Numbered from the stretch's first letter, positions 1 to 8,579 are shown. The stretch: 64,000 bases of DNA from Candidatus Hydrogenedentota bacterium (GCA_029565395.1 JAKQOG010000249.1:112597-176596), one strand, 5' to 3'. The notes: generated by a model from the letters alone, not told the origin. Program-made: numbers and translations.

Positions 1-401
1 TACCCCACGGAATGAATGACATGCTGCGTGCCCGACACCCAAATCGTGCCATTAGGCTTTAACACTCTCTGGCATCGGGACAGCCACGCCGTGTTGAATT
101 CGTGATTCAGCTCCGCCCCCCGCGGCTTATCCCATTGGCCCTTGTCCACCTTCACCATTTTCCCCGCATGGCACGTGATCCCTCCATTCGAGAGAAAATA
201 GGGAGGATCCGCAAAAATCATATCGAAAATGCCGTTGGGGAATCTGCCGATCAAAATGTCCATGAATTCGATGCAATCGGCGTCATACAGCCAAACGCCC
301 CGCTTCTCATCCCGGAAAACGCACCGGTTGGCGGAAAAGGCGGTTCCCTCCAACTCTGTGTGAGAAAAGGCTTTTGCGTCCTGTATGGTGCCGTGCCGCA
401 T
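1..401 (-). CDS. Adenine-specific DNA methyltransferase, N-terminal part (runs off window)
   Basis: Reading the minus strand gives an open frame that leaves the window at base 1. It carries an amino-methyltransferase catalytic motif IV (ADPPYFLSNGG) preceded by WLYDADCIEFMD, and followed by ITCHAGKMVKVDKGQWDK and LKPNGTIWVSGT. These features are typical of beta-type N6-adenine DNA methyltransferases, which transfer a methyl group from S-adenosylmethionine to adenine in a specific DNA site. The FxGxG cofactor motif would lie in the missing C-terminal part. The ATG at 401 is used here, but a GGGAGG at 420-425 sits 6 nt before an in-frame CTG at 413, so the true start may be the CTG. An in-frame stop at 426-428, which is also the stop of the upstream nuclease gene, limits the frame. 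No restriction endonuclease partner is visible, and the target site cannot be read from the fragment. Confidence 0.8.
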   Translation of the reverse strand, partial: MRHGTIQDAKAFSHTELEGTAFSANRCVFRDEKRGVWLYDADCIEFMDILIGRFPNGIFDMIFADPPYFLSNGGITCHAGKMVKVDKGQWDKPRGAELNHEFNTAWLSRCQRVLKPNGTIWVSGTQHVIHSVG

Positions 402-425
402 ACCCGCCGCCAGGCGAATCCTCCC

Positions 426-1355
426 TTATGGAATATTAAAGGTAACGTTGGTGGGTTGCCCGTTGCGCATGATCTGAACGTTGACCTGTTTTGAGTTTTT
501 ATACTTTTCAATCATAGGCATTACCTGGCTGAAATCCGTGATCGGCTCCCCATTTACGCCGGAGATGATGTCGCCGTCCTGGAAGCCCAACATGTTGGCG
601 TAGGGAATCTCATTAATATTCGGCACCGCCAGGCCGATGGGTTTTCCGCTGGCATCCTTGGCTACAGTGGGCATGTGCGTCGATAATAGCGCCCATCCGT
701 CCTGCTCAGTCAGTTTTTGATCAAACTTGATGTCCGCAACGTTGATCACCTTTCCCCCTCCGGTGTACACCTCGTTGCCCTTCGCGGCAAGCACTTTCGG
801 TTCTTCTTTCTTCTCCGCCACCGGGACCGGGGCTTCCGCTTTCGCTTCCAGGGTATACGTGGCTTTTTGTGCCCCTTTCCCCTGCCGGTAATCCCAGGGA
901 GCGAGCGGCGCGGCATCCGACCATAACCCCGCCTTGCCCACGATGGCTTTGGCGTTCAATGCCTTGAATGCGCTGTCAGAAGGCGTGTTTTGGCTGTCCC
1001 ACCATGCCAAACCCGCTTCCAGCAACGACTGATTCAAGTTTACATACTCACATACCGCTACCCCCACTGTTTTCCCCGCGGAATCCGTAGCCTTGACTTC
1101 TATCGAGGCTTCCTTGTTCAGGGCCTTTTGTGTGATGTAATCCTTGGCCTTGTCGGCAAAGGGCTGGCCGGGCTCCGGGCAATCTATGCCGTAGAGCCGG
1201 ATTTCCTTTTGTACACCGTTGGCCTGGACTGTCAATAGGTCTCCCGCCTGTACCGCACTAACGGTCCCCGTGAGAGTTTCCCCCCCGGCCTGGAGCGACG
1301 TGAATATGCCAAGAACCCCTGCCAGAATGAGAAAGGAGGACACAGATGATTTCAT
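426..1355 (-). CDS. Secreted thermonuclease-like protein with C-terminal PDZ domain
   Basis: 309 aa. Residues 1-24 form a signal peptide, so the protein is probably exported. Residues 26-155 match the staphylococcal nuclease (SNase/TNase) fold: R53 and the D58-C-P-E61 segment align with the metal and catalytic residues, and LNQSLLEAGLAWW is the usual family helix. The position of the second catalytic arginine (the DxxGR segment of the family) reads DSAGK, with Lys95, so nuclease activity may be weak or lost. A Lys/Glu/Pro/Ala-rich linker (about 170-195) leads to a PDZ domain (about 215-309, with FQDGDIISGVNGEPI) of the type found in GspC and secreted proteases. The PDZ may tether the nuclease to a partner. 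The gene ends only 12-24 nt before the methyltransferase start and may be cotranscribed with it. Confidence 0.8.
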   Translation of the reverse strand: MKSSVSSFLILAGVLGIFTSLQAGGETLTGTVSAVQAGDLLTVQANGVQKEIRLYGIDCPEPGQPFADKAKDYITQKALNKEASIEVKATDSAGKTVGVAVCEYVNLNQSLLEAGLAWWDSQNTPSDSAFKALNAKAIVGKAGLWSDAAPLAPWDYRQGKGAQKATYTLEAKAEAPVPVAEKKEEPKVLAAKGNEVYTGGGKVINVADIKFDQKLTEQDGWALLSTHMPTVAKDASGKPIGLAVPNINEIPYANMLGFQDGDIISGVNGEPITDFSQVMPMIEKYKNSKQVNVQIMRNGQPTNVTFNIP

Positions 1356-1574
1356 GATTCACTCTCCATGCAGTTTATCCCGTTAAAGCCTGTTCGTATC
1401 CTTTTAGCTATAATACCCTCTGTCTCTTTACTGGATCAATGGCAATTTGCGGCTGTTTCGTTCCCACCCCTGCTTTGCGAACATACCAAGAACGCTGTCA
1501 AGAGTTTTTCTTCCGGCAAAGGGCCTAAAACAAGCGGTTTGGTCTCATATGGGGTAATTTATCGTAGAAATAGA

Positions 1575-1603
1575 TTGACTTGAAGTGTGATAAGTGGTAC
1601 AAT
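1575..1603 (+). promoter_or_regulatory. Candidate sigma-70-like promoter
   Basis: TTGACT at 1575-1580 and TACAAT at 1598-1603 are separated by exactly 17 nt, five of six matches to each consensus hexamer. Transcription starting near 1610 would give a leader of about 140 nt before the small ORF at 1751. Between the nuclease start at 1355 and this promoter nothing else was recognised. Confidence 0.55.
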
Positions 1604-1750
1604 CCCTCCCATTGGAGAACGGGGTAGCTGCTATAGCGGAGAAATTCGCGTAGAGAGAGACTACACCGGGGAGCTGCAGAATGCGGTTTAGGGCATTCTT
1701 GGCGGCGACGGCAATAAGCGGAAAAGTTTGATAACTAAGGAGGAACGGAG

Positions 1751-1888
1751 ATGGGTGAGTTTTTTGACACCATTATTTGGACGACAATTGCGTATTTCTT
1801 CCAGAAGCTGTGGGAACTGGTGAAAGATCTGTTTGGTTTCCTGGGCGCCCCGGACTATCCGCCCTACGACTCGATTGGAAAGGTTTGA
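1751..1888 (+). CDS. Small 45-aa amphipathic peptide, function unknown
   Basis: The ORF starts with ATG preceded by a near-perfect Shine-Dalgarno (AAGGAGG at 1738-1744, 6 nt spacing). The peptide begins MGEFFDTIIWTTIAYFFQKL and continues with WELVKDLFGFLG. It forms one long aromatic-rich amphipathic or membrane-seeking helix followed by a Pro/Tyr/Asp tail (PDYPPYDS). It lies between a consensus-like promoter (1575-1603) and a Rho-independent terminator (2059-2101), so it looks like a self-contained transcription unit of about 490 nt. The family is not recognised. A small membrane protein, a leader peptide or a type I toxin-like peptide are all possible; no antisense RNA was identified. Confidence 0.6.
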   Translation: MGEFFDTIIWTTIAYFFQKLWELVKDLFGFLGAPDYPPYDSIGKV

Positions 1889-1985
1889 TACTGAAATTCC
1901 GATCACTGCTACGCAGTTCTTGCCGAAGTTTTCGGAAGAAAATGACGCCAGTGAAGGGTGACACCAATCGGTGGCAATACTCTAT

Positions 1986-2027
1986 TGTCCCTGCCTTTCC
2001 ATGACAGCCATGGAAAGGGTGGGGACA
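1986..2027 (+). promoter_or_regulatory. Strong hairpin in the small-ORF 3' region
   Basis: A perfect 10-bp inverted repeat (1994-2003 with 2009-2018, 5-nt loop) is extended by a further 6 bp (TGTCCC with GGGACA) after a small internal loop. No T-tract follows, so it is more likely an RNA stability or regulatory structure than a terminator. Confidence 0.45.
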
Positions 2028-2058
2028 AGTAGAGTTTATGAAAAACTAAATCGTTGAT

Positions 2059-2101
2059 GCGTCTGTCGTGCCTGTTTACGGTACGAGAGACGCGTTTTTT
2101 G
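2059..2101 (+). terminator. Rho-independent terminator of the small-ORF transcript
   Basis: A 14-bp stem (2059-2072 with 2080-2093; one G-T pair and one mismatch) has a 7-nt loop and is followed by G and six T residues. It lies just before the stop of pheA, which converges from the other strand, and may serve both directions. Confidence 0.75.
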
Positions 2102-2110
2102 TTTCTTCAT

Positions 2111-3187
2111 TTAATCGTATTGCTGCAGCGGGGCGCAGGGATAGGAGCCGAGAATCTTGAAGTTCGCGGCGCGCTCGGCCACGACATCAAGGACGGTTTT
2201 AATCTCCGGCTCTTCCACGTGTCCCTTTAAATCAATGAAGAAGACATATTCCCAGGGTTTTTGTTGGGAGGGGCGGGATTCGATGCGGGTGAGGTTGATA
2301 CCGGAATCGGCGAAGGGGAGCAAAAGGTGATACAGGGCGCCGGGCCGGTCTTTGACCGCGAGGAGCACGGAGGTCTTGTCGTCACCGGTGGGTTTCACCA
2401 TTTGCCGCCCCACCACGAAGAATCGGGTATAGTTGTGGGCCATGTCTTCAATTCGCTCGCACAGCAAACCCAGATTATAGGTTTGGGCGGCGAGTTTACT
2501 GGCGATGGCGGCGGCGCCGGGTTCGGTGGCGGCACGCCGCGCCGCTTCCGCCGTGCTGGACACTTCCAGGAGTTCCGCATTGGGCAGATTGGCCCGGAGC
2601 CAATTCCGGCATTGCAACAACGCGTTATCTTTTGAATATACGCGCTTTATATCGTCCAGGGGGCAATTCGCAAGCAGATTCTGGGTGACGTGCAGCATGA
2701 CTTCATTAATGATTTTCAGATGGGAGACGATGAAGCGATCAAGTGTTTCGCTGACCGACCCGCCAATGGAGCTTTCGACGGGAACCACGCCGTAATCGAT
2801 GCGTCCGCGCTCCACTTCCGTAAAAATATCCGCGAAGGATGGCAGGGGGCGGTAATCCGCCGCCGCTCCGAACACCCGCAGGGCGGCCATGTGGGAAAAG
2901 GTGTCGCGCGGGCCGAGAAAGGCGACGCTGATATCCTTTTCCAACGCCCGGATGGCGCTCATGATTTCCCGGTAGATGGAGCGGATAGCGGTCTCACTGA
3001 GCGGCCCCTGATTGAGTTCCGTGAGCTTTTCCAGCACCGTTTTTTCGCGTTCCGGCACGTAAAAAGGCGCATCGGCCGAACGCTTAAGCTGCGCAATTTG
3101 CTGGGCATAGCGCGCCCGTTCATTCAGACACTCCAGGACTTTCTGGTCCAAAGCGTCAATCCGAGATCGAAGTTCATCCATATTCAC
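2111..3187 (-). CDS. pheA: Bifunctional chorismate mutase / prephenate dehydratase (P-protein)
   Basis: 358 aa, the usual length of the fused P-protein. It catalyses chorismate to prephenate and prephenate to phenylpyruvate in phenylalanine biosynthesis, in the cytoplasm. The AroQ-type mutase helices occupy residues 1-85 (LRSRIDALDQKVLECLNERA). The dehydratase domain spans about 88-265, including FLGPRDTFSHMAA, VPVESSIGGSV and the catalytic NYTRFFVVG segment. The C-terminal ACT domain (about 275-350) has GALYHLLLPFADSGINLTRI and the ESRP motif that binds phenylalanine for feedback inhibition. Its ATG overlaps the stop of the upstream helicase gene by 4 nt, so translation is likely coupled. 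Confidence 0.95.
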   Translation of the reverse strand: MNMDELRSRIDALDQKVLECLNERARYAQQIAQLKRSADAPFYVPEREKTVLEKLTELNQGPLSETAIRSIYREIMSAIRALEKDISVAFLGPRDTFSHMAALRVFGAAADYRPLPSFADIFTEVERGRIDYGVVPVESSIGGSVSETLDRFIVSHLKIINEVMLHVTQNLLANCPLDDIKRVYSKDNALLQCRNWLRANLPNAELLEVSSTAEAARRAATEPGAAAIASKLAAQTYNLGLLCERIEDMAHNYTRFFVVGRQMVKPTGDDKTSVLLAVKDRPGALYHLLLPFADSGINLTRIESRPSQQKPWEYVFFIDLKGHVEEPEIKTVLDVVAERAANFKILGSYPCAPLQQYD

Positions 3188-5316
3188 CGATGTTTTCCCT
3201 CCAATAGCTCCAAGGGCGCGGCCTTAACCAGCAACATGGCCACTTTTCCGGTGTCGAACCGGATGCGCGCCTTCAATTTGTCTCCCGAACCATTTGTATA
3301 CTGCACTGTGCCAAGGCCGAACGTGGCATGCCGCACCCGCGACCCCGTCCGGAGCCTCGCGGACTCCGCCCGGGGTCTCTCCTCGGGGAATGCAACTGTT
3401 TGCCGCGTCTGTCCCGGCATTACCGGCGCCAGCCGGTCCAGCCCAATTTCACCGATGAACCGCGACACGGTACGGTCATTACGCGGTTTCCCATACAGCA
3501 CCCGGGACCGCGCCGCGCAGAGTGTCAGACCTTTCCGGGCGCGGGTCATCGCCACATAACAAAGGCGCCGCTCCTCTTCGAGGTCCGTATTGTCATGAAA
3601 CTCGGAACCATAGGGGAGCAAGCCCTCTTCCAACCCTATCAGGTAGACATAGTCAAACTCAAGACCCTTCGCGGAATGACAGGTCATGAGGGTGACCGCG
3701 GGCATATCGGAATCCCATTCATCCACGTCGCTCACAAGCGCCAGATCCTGCAGAAATTCCAGAAGCCCCCCTGACCCGCGTTCATCCTGCTGCTTACACG
3801 TGGCGAGAAATTCATCCACGATCTCCATGCGCGACCGGGAATCCTTCTCATCACTAGCCAGCACATAGTCCCGGTAGCCGATGGCCTCCAGCAGATGCTC
3901 CATCACCGGAAGCAGTTTCGAGTCCCGCGATTTCAACGTTAAATCGTCGATTAAGTGCACGAATTTCGCCGCTGATTCCCGCGCTCGCGAAGGAAGCGTG
4001 GTGTCGGTTTCCACCTCTCGCATCACATTCAGTAAGGGCATCTTTCGCAACTCGGCGTATTCTTCCATCCGCTCCAGCGATGTGCCTCCAATCCCCCGCG
4101 GCGGCACATTAATCACCCGCCGCAGTGACTCATCATCGTTGGGATTCACCAATAGCCGCAGGTATGCCAGCAGATCCTTGATTTCCTTCCGGCTGTAGAA
4201 CTTGATCCCGCCCACCACGACATAGTGCAGTCCTTTCCGCCGCAATGCTTCTTCCATGAGCCGTGATTGTGCATTGGTGCGGAACAGCACGGCCACCTGC
4301 TTGGGCGAAAGTTCCTTACTCGTTACATCACCCACGACAAACTGCGCTTCCGCCACGCCATCACTAGCCAGGAAGAACCGAACGGTATCCCCAATCTTCT
4401 GCGTGGTAAACAGGTTTTTCCCCAACCGGTTGAAATTGTTGGCCACGAGCGCGTTCGCCGCATCAAGGATCGGCTTGGTGCTGCGGTAATTTTGCTCCAG
4501 CCGGATGATCCGCGCGTTGGGAAAGTCCCGGGCGAAATCCAGAATGTTATTGATATCCGCCCCGCGCCAGGAATAAATGCTCTGATCCTCATCCCCCACT
4601 GCGAAAATGTTGCCATGAGCCTCGCTCAAATGATGCGCTATAAGATATTGCGCGTGGTTGGTGTCCTGATATTCATCAATTAACACATGCTGGTATCGCT
4701 GTTGATATCGCTCCCGGATGTCCGCGTGTTTATGCAAGAGTTTGACCACCAGCGACAGCAAATCATCAAAATCCACGGCTGCTGCACGAAGCAAGGCCGC
4801 ATGATAGCGCACCCACACTTCCCGGCAGCTTTCTTCCAGGGAATCAAAGGGATCTTTATCCCAAACCGGTTCCGCGGCCTTTTGTTTGAGCCGGCTGATC
4901 CAGGTCAATGCCTCCCTGGGCGACACCGCCTCGAACCGATCAGGTAAATCCTTTACCAGTTTCTTCATAAGCGACAGTTGGTCTGAATCATCAAATACAG
5001 TGAAGTTTTTGGGGCGCCCCAGCCGGTCCATGTCGCGCCGCAAGGCCACAAGCCCGAATGCATGAAAGGTGCCCAGCCACGCCCCGGCCCGATCCGCACC
5101 CACCCGCGCCGCAAAGCGATCCTTCATCTCCAAGGCGGCTTTGTTGGTGAACGTCATGGCCAGCAAATGCCGCGGATCCACCCCCCGCTCCTGCACCAGC
5201 CACACCAGCCGTTCGATAATAACGCGGGTTTTTCCACTGCCGGCCCCCGCCAGCACCAACACCGGACCGCCCTCCGCCGTCACTGCCGCCTGCTGCTGTT
5301 CATTCAAAGAAAGCAT
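3184..5316 (-). CDS. UvrD/PcrA-family superfamily 1 DNA helicase
   Basis: 710 aa, close to typical PcrA length. It is a 3'-5' ATP-dependent helicase acting in repair and replication. Visible motifs include the N-terminal Q motif (LNEQQQAAVTAE), Walker A (GAGSGKT), TFTNKAALEMKDR, the DEYQDTN Walker B segment, GDEDQSIYSWRGAD, QNYRST, and late motifs TCHSAKGLEFDYVYLIG and RRLCYVAMTRARKGL. The C-terminus has a Tudor-like PcrA tail (RVRHATFGLGTVQY...KARIRFDTGKVAML), which in relatives binds RNA polymerase. It is the first gene of an operon with pheA (4-nt overlap). PcrA versus UvrD or Rep naming cannot be settled from the sequence alone. Confidence 0.93.
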   Translation of the reverse strand: MLSLNEQQQAAVTAEGGPVLVLAGAGSGKTRVIIERLVWLVQERGVDPRHLLAMTFTNKAALEMKDRFAARVGADRAGAWLGTFHAFGLVALRRDMDRLGRPKNFTVFDDSDQLSLMKKLVKDLPDRFEAVSPREALTWISRLKQKAAEPVWDKDPFDSLEESCREVWVRYHAALLRAAAVDFDDLLSLVVKLLHKHADIRERYQQRYQHVLIDEYQDTNHAQYLIAHHLSEAHGNIFAVGDEDQSIYSWRGADINNILDFARDFPNARIIRLEQNYRSTKPILDAANALVANNFNRLGKNLFTTQKIGDTVRFFLASDGVAEAQFVVGDVTSKELSPKQVAVLFRTNAQSRLMEEALRRKGLHYVVVGGIKFYSRKEIKDLLAYLRLLVNPNDDESLRRVINVPPRGIGGTSLERMEEYAELRKMPLLNVMREVETDTTLPSRARESAAKFVHLIDDLTLKSRDSKLLPVMEHLLEAIGYRDYVLASDEKDSRSRMEIVDEFLATCKQQDERGSGGLLEFLQDLALVSDVDEWDSDMPAVTLMTCHSAKGLEFDYVYLIGLEEGLLPYGSEFHDNTDLEEERRLCYVAMTRARKGLTLCAARSRVLYGKPRNDRTVSRFIGEIGLDRLAPVMPGQTRQTVAFPEERPRAESARLRTGSRVRHATFGLGTVQYTNGSGDKLKARIRFDTGKVAMLLVKAAPLELLEGKHR

Positions 5317-5368
5317 CGTTTACCTCTAAAAACAAACTACATATCCACATCTACACGAAACAGTAGAT

Positions 5369-5419
5369 CATAAAAGACAAACGCGAGAGACAAGAATGCC
5401 TTTTCTTCTCTCTCACGTT
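5369..5419 (-). terminator. Rho-independent terminator of the 23-aa micro-gene
   Basis: On the minus strand a 17-bp stem (15 of 17 paired; arms 5403-5419 and 5380-5396) with a 6-nt loop is followed by TGTCTTTTA. It ends the transcript that carries the ORF at 5499-5570. Confidence 0.65.
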
Positions 5420-5498
5420 CAAGGGTGTAATTGATACGTGCTGCCAATGGCAAACCGGGCATGTCATTCATCAAGAATGCAGCCCTGCACAATCCCCT

Positions 5499-5570
5499 TT
5501 AGAAAGCCCATGCAATCAGGCCAATGGGGAACAGCAGAATGCTCAGCAAAATCTTCAACCACATGTCCAT
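5499..5570 (-). CDS. 23-aa hydrophobic membrane peptide
   Basis: The ORF encodes MDMWLKILLSILLFPIGLIA plus WAF: one Lys near the start and then an uninterrupted hydrophobic stretch, enough for a single membrane span. A good ribosome binding site (AAGGAGAG at about 5578-5585) lies upstream, and a terminator (5369-5419) lies 80 nt downstream on the same strand. The family is unknown. Short hydrophobic peptides of this kind include small regulators of membrane complexes and type I toxins. The rest of the 5317-6106 gap holds only this gene, its terminator and the 125-bp repeat at 5808. Confidence 0.5.
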   Translation of the reverse strand: MDMWLKILLSILLFPIGLIAWAF

Positions 5571-5807
5571 TTTAAATCTCTCCTTCGTTCACGGTCAGCC
5601 CTCCTTGGGACATCCCGCTCCCATATTATTTTCCCAACCCTCACAACACCATTTGCTGTAAGAGGAAAACACAGTAATAGTAATATAGCGCGTCTTGCTC
5701 TCTCGTTTCCCGCGTTTAGATACCGCTTTTACCCTCCCATCAATTGCCCATGAGATCCCTCCATCACCATGCGTATGATACCGCTTTTGCCCTGTTTAAT
5801 CAACCCA

Positions 5808-5932
5808 GGCAATTGCGAAACAGCCCGGTTAATCAAAAGTATGCCGGACATAGGGAAAATTACCGGCATTTCACGGGTAAACCGTTTTTTTCATTTCCCA
5901 GCCTAAGAAAAAAGGACTATTTCGCTATTGCC
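5808..5932. repeat. 125-bp MITE-like dispersed repeat, copy 1
   Basis: The element has imperfect terminal inverted repeats: left end GGCAATTGCGAAACAGCCC, right end (reverse complement) GGCAATAGCGAAATAGTCC. The central segment (CCGGCATTTC...GGTAAACCGT...CATTT) aligns with the copies at 32824-32946 and 60653-60777. There is no coding capacity. It lies between the 23-aa micro-gene and the lipoprotein gene at 6107. Confidence 0.6.
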
Positions 5933-6106
5933 TCAATCGTTCAGGCGATGCCTGCGCTGTTATGAATGAATGTGCCAGGCGGTTTGATATAAGGGTGAAA
6001 ACCTTGATGCGCGTTTGACACACCAGAAACTGCGGATTACTATTCTTTTCATCCGGCATGTTGCACATTTACGTTGGAGACAATCAACCCATTGAAGGAG
6101 ACAACC

Positions 6107-6757
6107 ATGAAAGCATGGTCGGTCCATTTATTCTGTGTTGGAATGATCCTGGTCTGTGTAGCAGGCTGCGGCACAACCCCGGACAAGGAAACCCAACAAA
6201 CCCCATCCACGCAAAACCCACAACCCGCCGCGCCCAATGCGCCGGCGGCGTCTCCGGAAAAACTCTATACCGCGTATAATATGTGGTTTGAGAATTCAGA
6301 GAATTTTCTCGCAATTAATTACAAGAAGGGCATGCTGATTCCAGCCGGGACGGAGGTGAGCAACGTGGGGGTTGCGTCCACAAAGCGCACGCCGATGATC
6401 GCCTTTACGACCGTTAAGAACGGCCAAACCTTCAACGTCGGGTTTGTGGCCAAGTATCATCCAGGCCTGTCTGCGCAAGACTATGTGAAAAAAATGTTTA
6501 CTGGAAAGAACTTCGAGGCGTTAACCGCGGGAATGACCCAGAATGAAGTGAAGGCGATTAAGGAAGGGAGGCTGGTCATTGGAATGAGCAAGGCGGCCGT
6601 CCTTGTGGCGTATGGATATCCTCCGGAACATAGAACGCCCAGCCTGTCATCCAATACCTGGATCTACTGGATAGATCGGTTCCGCAATAAGGCGATTCTT
6701 TTTGACGAAAACGGCCGCACGTGCAAACCGGCCGTAGCAACCACTGACGAACTCTAA
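6107..6757 (+). CDS. Exported lipoprotein with SmpA/BamE-like C-terminal segment
   Basis: 216 aa from the ATG at 6107, chosen because GAAGGAGAC lies just upstream and a lipoprotein signal (CVGMILVCVAGC, lipidated Cys21) follows. A Pro/Gln/Thr-rich spacer (about 25-50) leads to a globular domain. The end contains IGMSKAAVLVAYGYPPEHRT and SNTWIYWIDRFRNKAILF, a pattern resembling the 'GMtkaqV...G.P' turn of SmpA/OmlA-like outer-membrane lipoproteins; this resemblance is an inference. Function is unknown; a cell-envelope role is likely. The following DUF47/pit pair is about 110 nt away and probably a separate unit. Confidence 0.7.
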   Translation: MKAWSVHLFCVGMILVCVAGCGTTPDKETQQTPSTQNPQPAAPNAPAASPEKLYTAYNMWFENSENFLAINYKKGMLIPAGTEVSNVGVASTKRTPMIAFTTVKNGQTFNVGFVAKYHPGLSAQDYVKKMFTGKNFEALTAGMTQNEVKAIKEGRLVIGMSKAAVLVAYGYPPEHRTPSLSSNTWIYWIDRFRNKAILFDENGRTCKPAVATTDEL

Positions 6758-6868
6758 TCAGCGGGGTGGGTTTCGTGACATTTACCCTATGGTTTGCTAC
6801 ACTACTCCCGGCGAATCACGTGCGTCACAATTATTCTGCAATGAAAACCACCGGTTGGGGATAGGAAT

Positions 6869-7495
6869 ATGTTTAGAAACCTTTTGCCAAAGGAAGAGAA
6901 TTTCTTTGATTTTTTCGAGCAGCATTGCCGGCTTGCCATAGAGGCCTGCAATGAACTGTATGGCATGGTGTCCACCAGTGGCGACATGACGGTGCGGGCC
7001 GCCCGCATCAAGGAAATCGAGCGGGAAGCCGATTCCATCACCCATGTATGCACCGACACCCTTCACAAAACCTTCATCACCCCCATTGATCGCTCGGAGA
7101 TCCTCGGGCTAATGCAGCGCCTCGACGATATCGTGGATTCCGTGGAGTCCATCGCCGCCCGTCTGGTGATGTACGACATCCAGGAAAGCCGTGCAGAGGC
7201 AGTGGCCCTCGTGGATGTCCTGGTGCGTGCCAGTCAAGAGATCATCCAAGCGGTCACCGGGCTGCGCAATATGAAAAATCAGGACACCATCAAAATGCAT
7301 TGCATCAAGCTGTTTGACCTCGAAAACGAGGGTGATATCCTGATGCGCAACGCCTTGGCCGATCTGTTTAAACATGAAACCGATCCCATAAAAGTCATCA
7401 AGTGGAAAGAGATTCTCGAACGGTTGGAAAAAGCCACGGACCGGTGCGAGTCCGTCGCCAATATCATTCAAGGCATCGTTATAGAGAATTCGTAA
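6869..7495 (+). CDS. DUF47 (PhoU-like) phosphate transport accessory protein
   Basis: 208 aa, the standard length of DUF47 proteins. It is an all-helical cytoplasmic protein: FRNLLPKEENFFDFFEQH at the start, READSITHVCTDTLHKTFITPIDRSEI in the middle, and ERLEKATDRCESVANIIQGIV at the end match the family closely. DUF47 proteins resemble PhoU and are nearly always encoded next to a Pit phosphate transporter, whose activity they are thought to modulate. That transporter starts 4 nt downstream here, so the two form an operon. Confidence 0.92.
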   Translation: MFRNLLPKEENFFDFFEQHCRLAIEACNELYGMVSTSGDMTVRAARIKEIEREADSITHVCTDTLHKTFITPIDRSEILGLMQRLDDIVDSVESIAARLVMYDIQESRAEAVALVDVLVRASQEIIQAVTGLRNMKNQDTIKMHCIKLFDLENEGDILMRNALADLFKHETDPIKVIKWKEILERLEKATDRCESVANIIQGIVIENS

Positions 7496-7499
7496 TCCT

Positions 7500-8531
7500 A
7501 TGGACCCCTTGTGGATCATTGTCATTATCACGGTACTCGTCGCCCTCTTTTTTGACGTAATCAATGGCTTTCATGACGCTGCCACCTCCATCGCAACGAT
7601 TGTCTCCACTCGTGTATTGACTCCGCGCGCCGCAGTGTTATGGGCCGCCTTTTTTAATTTCGCCGCCATGTTTGTCTTCCGCCCCGAAGTGGCCCATACC
7701 ATCAAAAAGATCGTCCATATCGACCCCTCGGATCCTGCCTTTGTGTTTGTTGTTTTCGGCGCGCTCATGGGCGCCATCATCTGGGATTTGATCACCTGGT
7801 GGTGGGGATTGCCCACCAGTTCCTCCCATGCCTTAATCGGCGGGCTGATTGGCGCCGGCATGGCCCACAAAGGCGTGGGGGTGATCGAGTGGGGAAAAGT
7901 CTGGTCCACGGTCGAATTCATCCCTCTGGCGCCCTTGATTGGCCTGGCCATTGGTTTTGTGCTTATGGTCTGCATTTATTGGATGTTCCGGCGGTGGCGG
8001 CCGTATAACGTAGACCAACTATTTAAGAAGCTTCAGTTTGTGTCCGCTGCCCTATATTCCCTCGGCCATGGCGGCAACGATGCCCAAAAAACCATGGGCG
8101 TCATCGTTGCCCTTCTGATTGCCGCCGATAAACTCAGCCCTGACACGGAACTTTCCCTCTGGAATTCGAAAACACTCTGGATCATCCTCTCCTGCAACCT
8201 GGCCATGGGTATCGGCACCGCCATGGGCGGATGGCGCATCGTGAAAACCATGGGCATGAAAATCGCCAAGCTCAAGCCCGCCGGCGGGTTTTGCTCCTCA
8301 ACCGCCGGGGCCATTATGCTGTTTGTCGCCACATACAGCGGCATTCCGGTCTCGACAACCCACACCATCACCGGGGCTATTGTAGGGGTGGGAGCCGTCA
8401 ATAAGCTTTCCGGGGTGAAATGGGGTGTGGCTACCCGTATCGTGTGGGCGTGGATTTTCACCATACCCTTCTCCGCCTTCATTGCCGCCGTCTGCTTCGA
8501 TATCATTAAACTGTTCCACCCGGCCTTCTAG
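7500..8531 (+). CDS. Low-affinity inorganic phosphate transporter, Pit family
   Basis: 343 aa, in the range of the short bacterial Pit type. It is a polytopic inner-membrane protein moving phosphate, usually as a metal-phosphate complex, using the proton gradient. The duplicated PiT signature is visible: FDVINGFHDAATSIATIVSTR in the N-terminal half and SLGHGGNDAQKTMGVIVALL in the second half, plus LPTSSSHALIGGLIGAG and IPVSTTHTITGAIVGVG. It follows the DUF47 gene by 4 nt. No pho box was recognised upstream of the pair. Confidence 0.93.
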   Translation: MDPLWIIVIITVLVALFFDVINGFHDAATSIATIVSTRVLTPRAAVLWAAFFNFAAMFVFRPEVAHTIKKIVHIDPSDPAFVFVVFGALMGAIIWDLITWWWGLPTSSSHALIGGLIGAGMAHKGVGVIEWGKVWSTVEFIPLAPLIGLAIGFVLMVCIYWMFRRWRPYNVDQLFKKLQFVSAALYSLGHGGNDAQKTMGVIVALLIAADKLSPDTELSLWNSKTLWIILSCNLAMGIGTAMGGWRIVKTMGMKIAKLKPAGGFCSSTAGAIMLFVATYSGIPVSTTHTITGAIVGVGAVNKLSGVKWGVATRIVWAWIFTIPFSAFIAAVCFDIIKLFHPAF

Positions 8532-8579
8532 CAAAAAAGCATGCAACATTTTTCGGCACAGCAAGTCAAATAAGGTAAT

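Noticed and set aside
102..494. Plus-strand ORF of 130 aa at the left edge
   Set aside because: It opposes the methyltransferase frame, which has real motifs; no ribosome binding site or family pattern.
5744..5965. 73-aa ORF over repeat copy 1
   Set aside because: Frame is created by the repeat; no ribosome binding site and no resemblance between copies at protein level.
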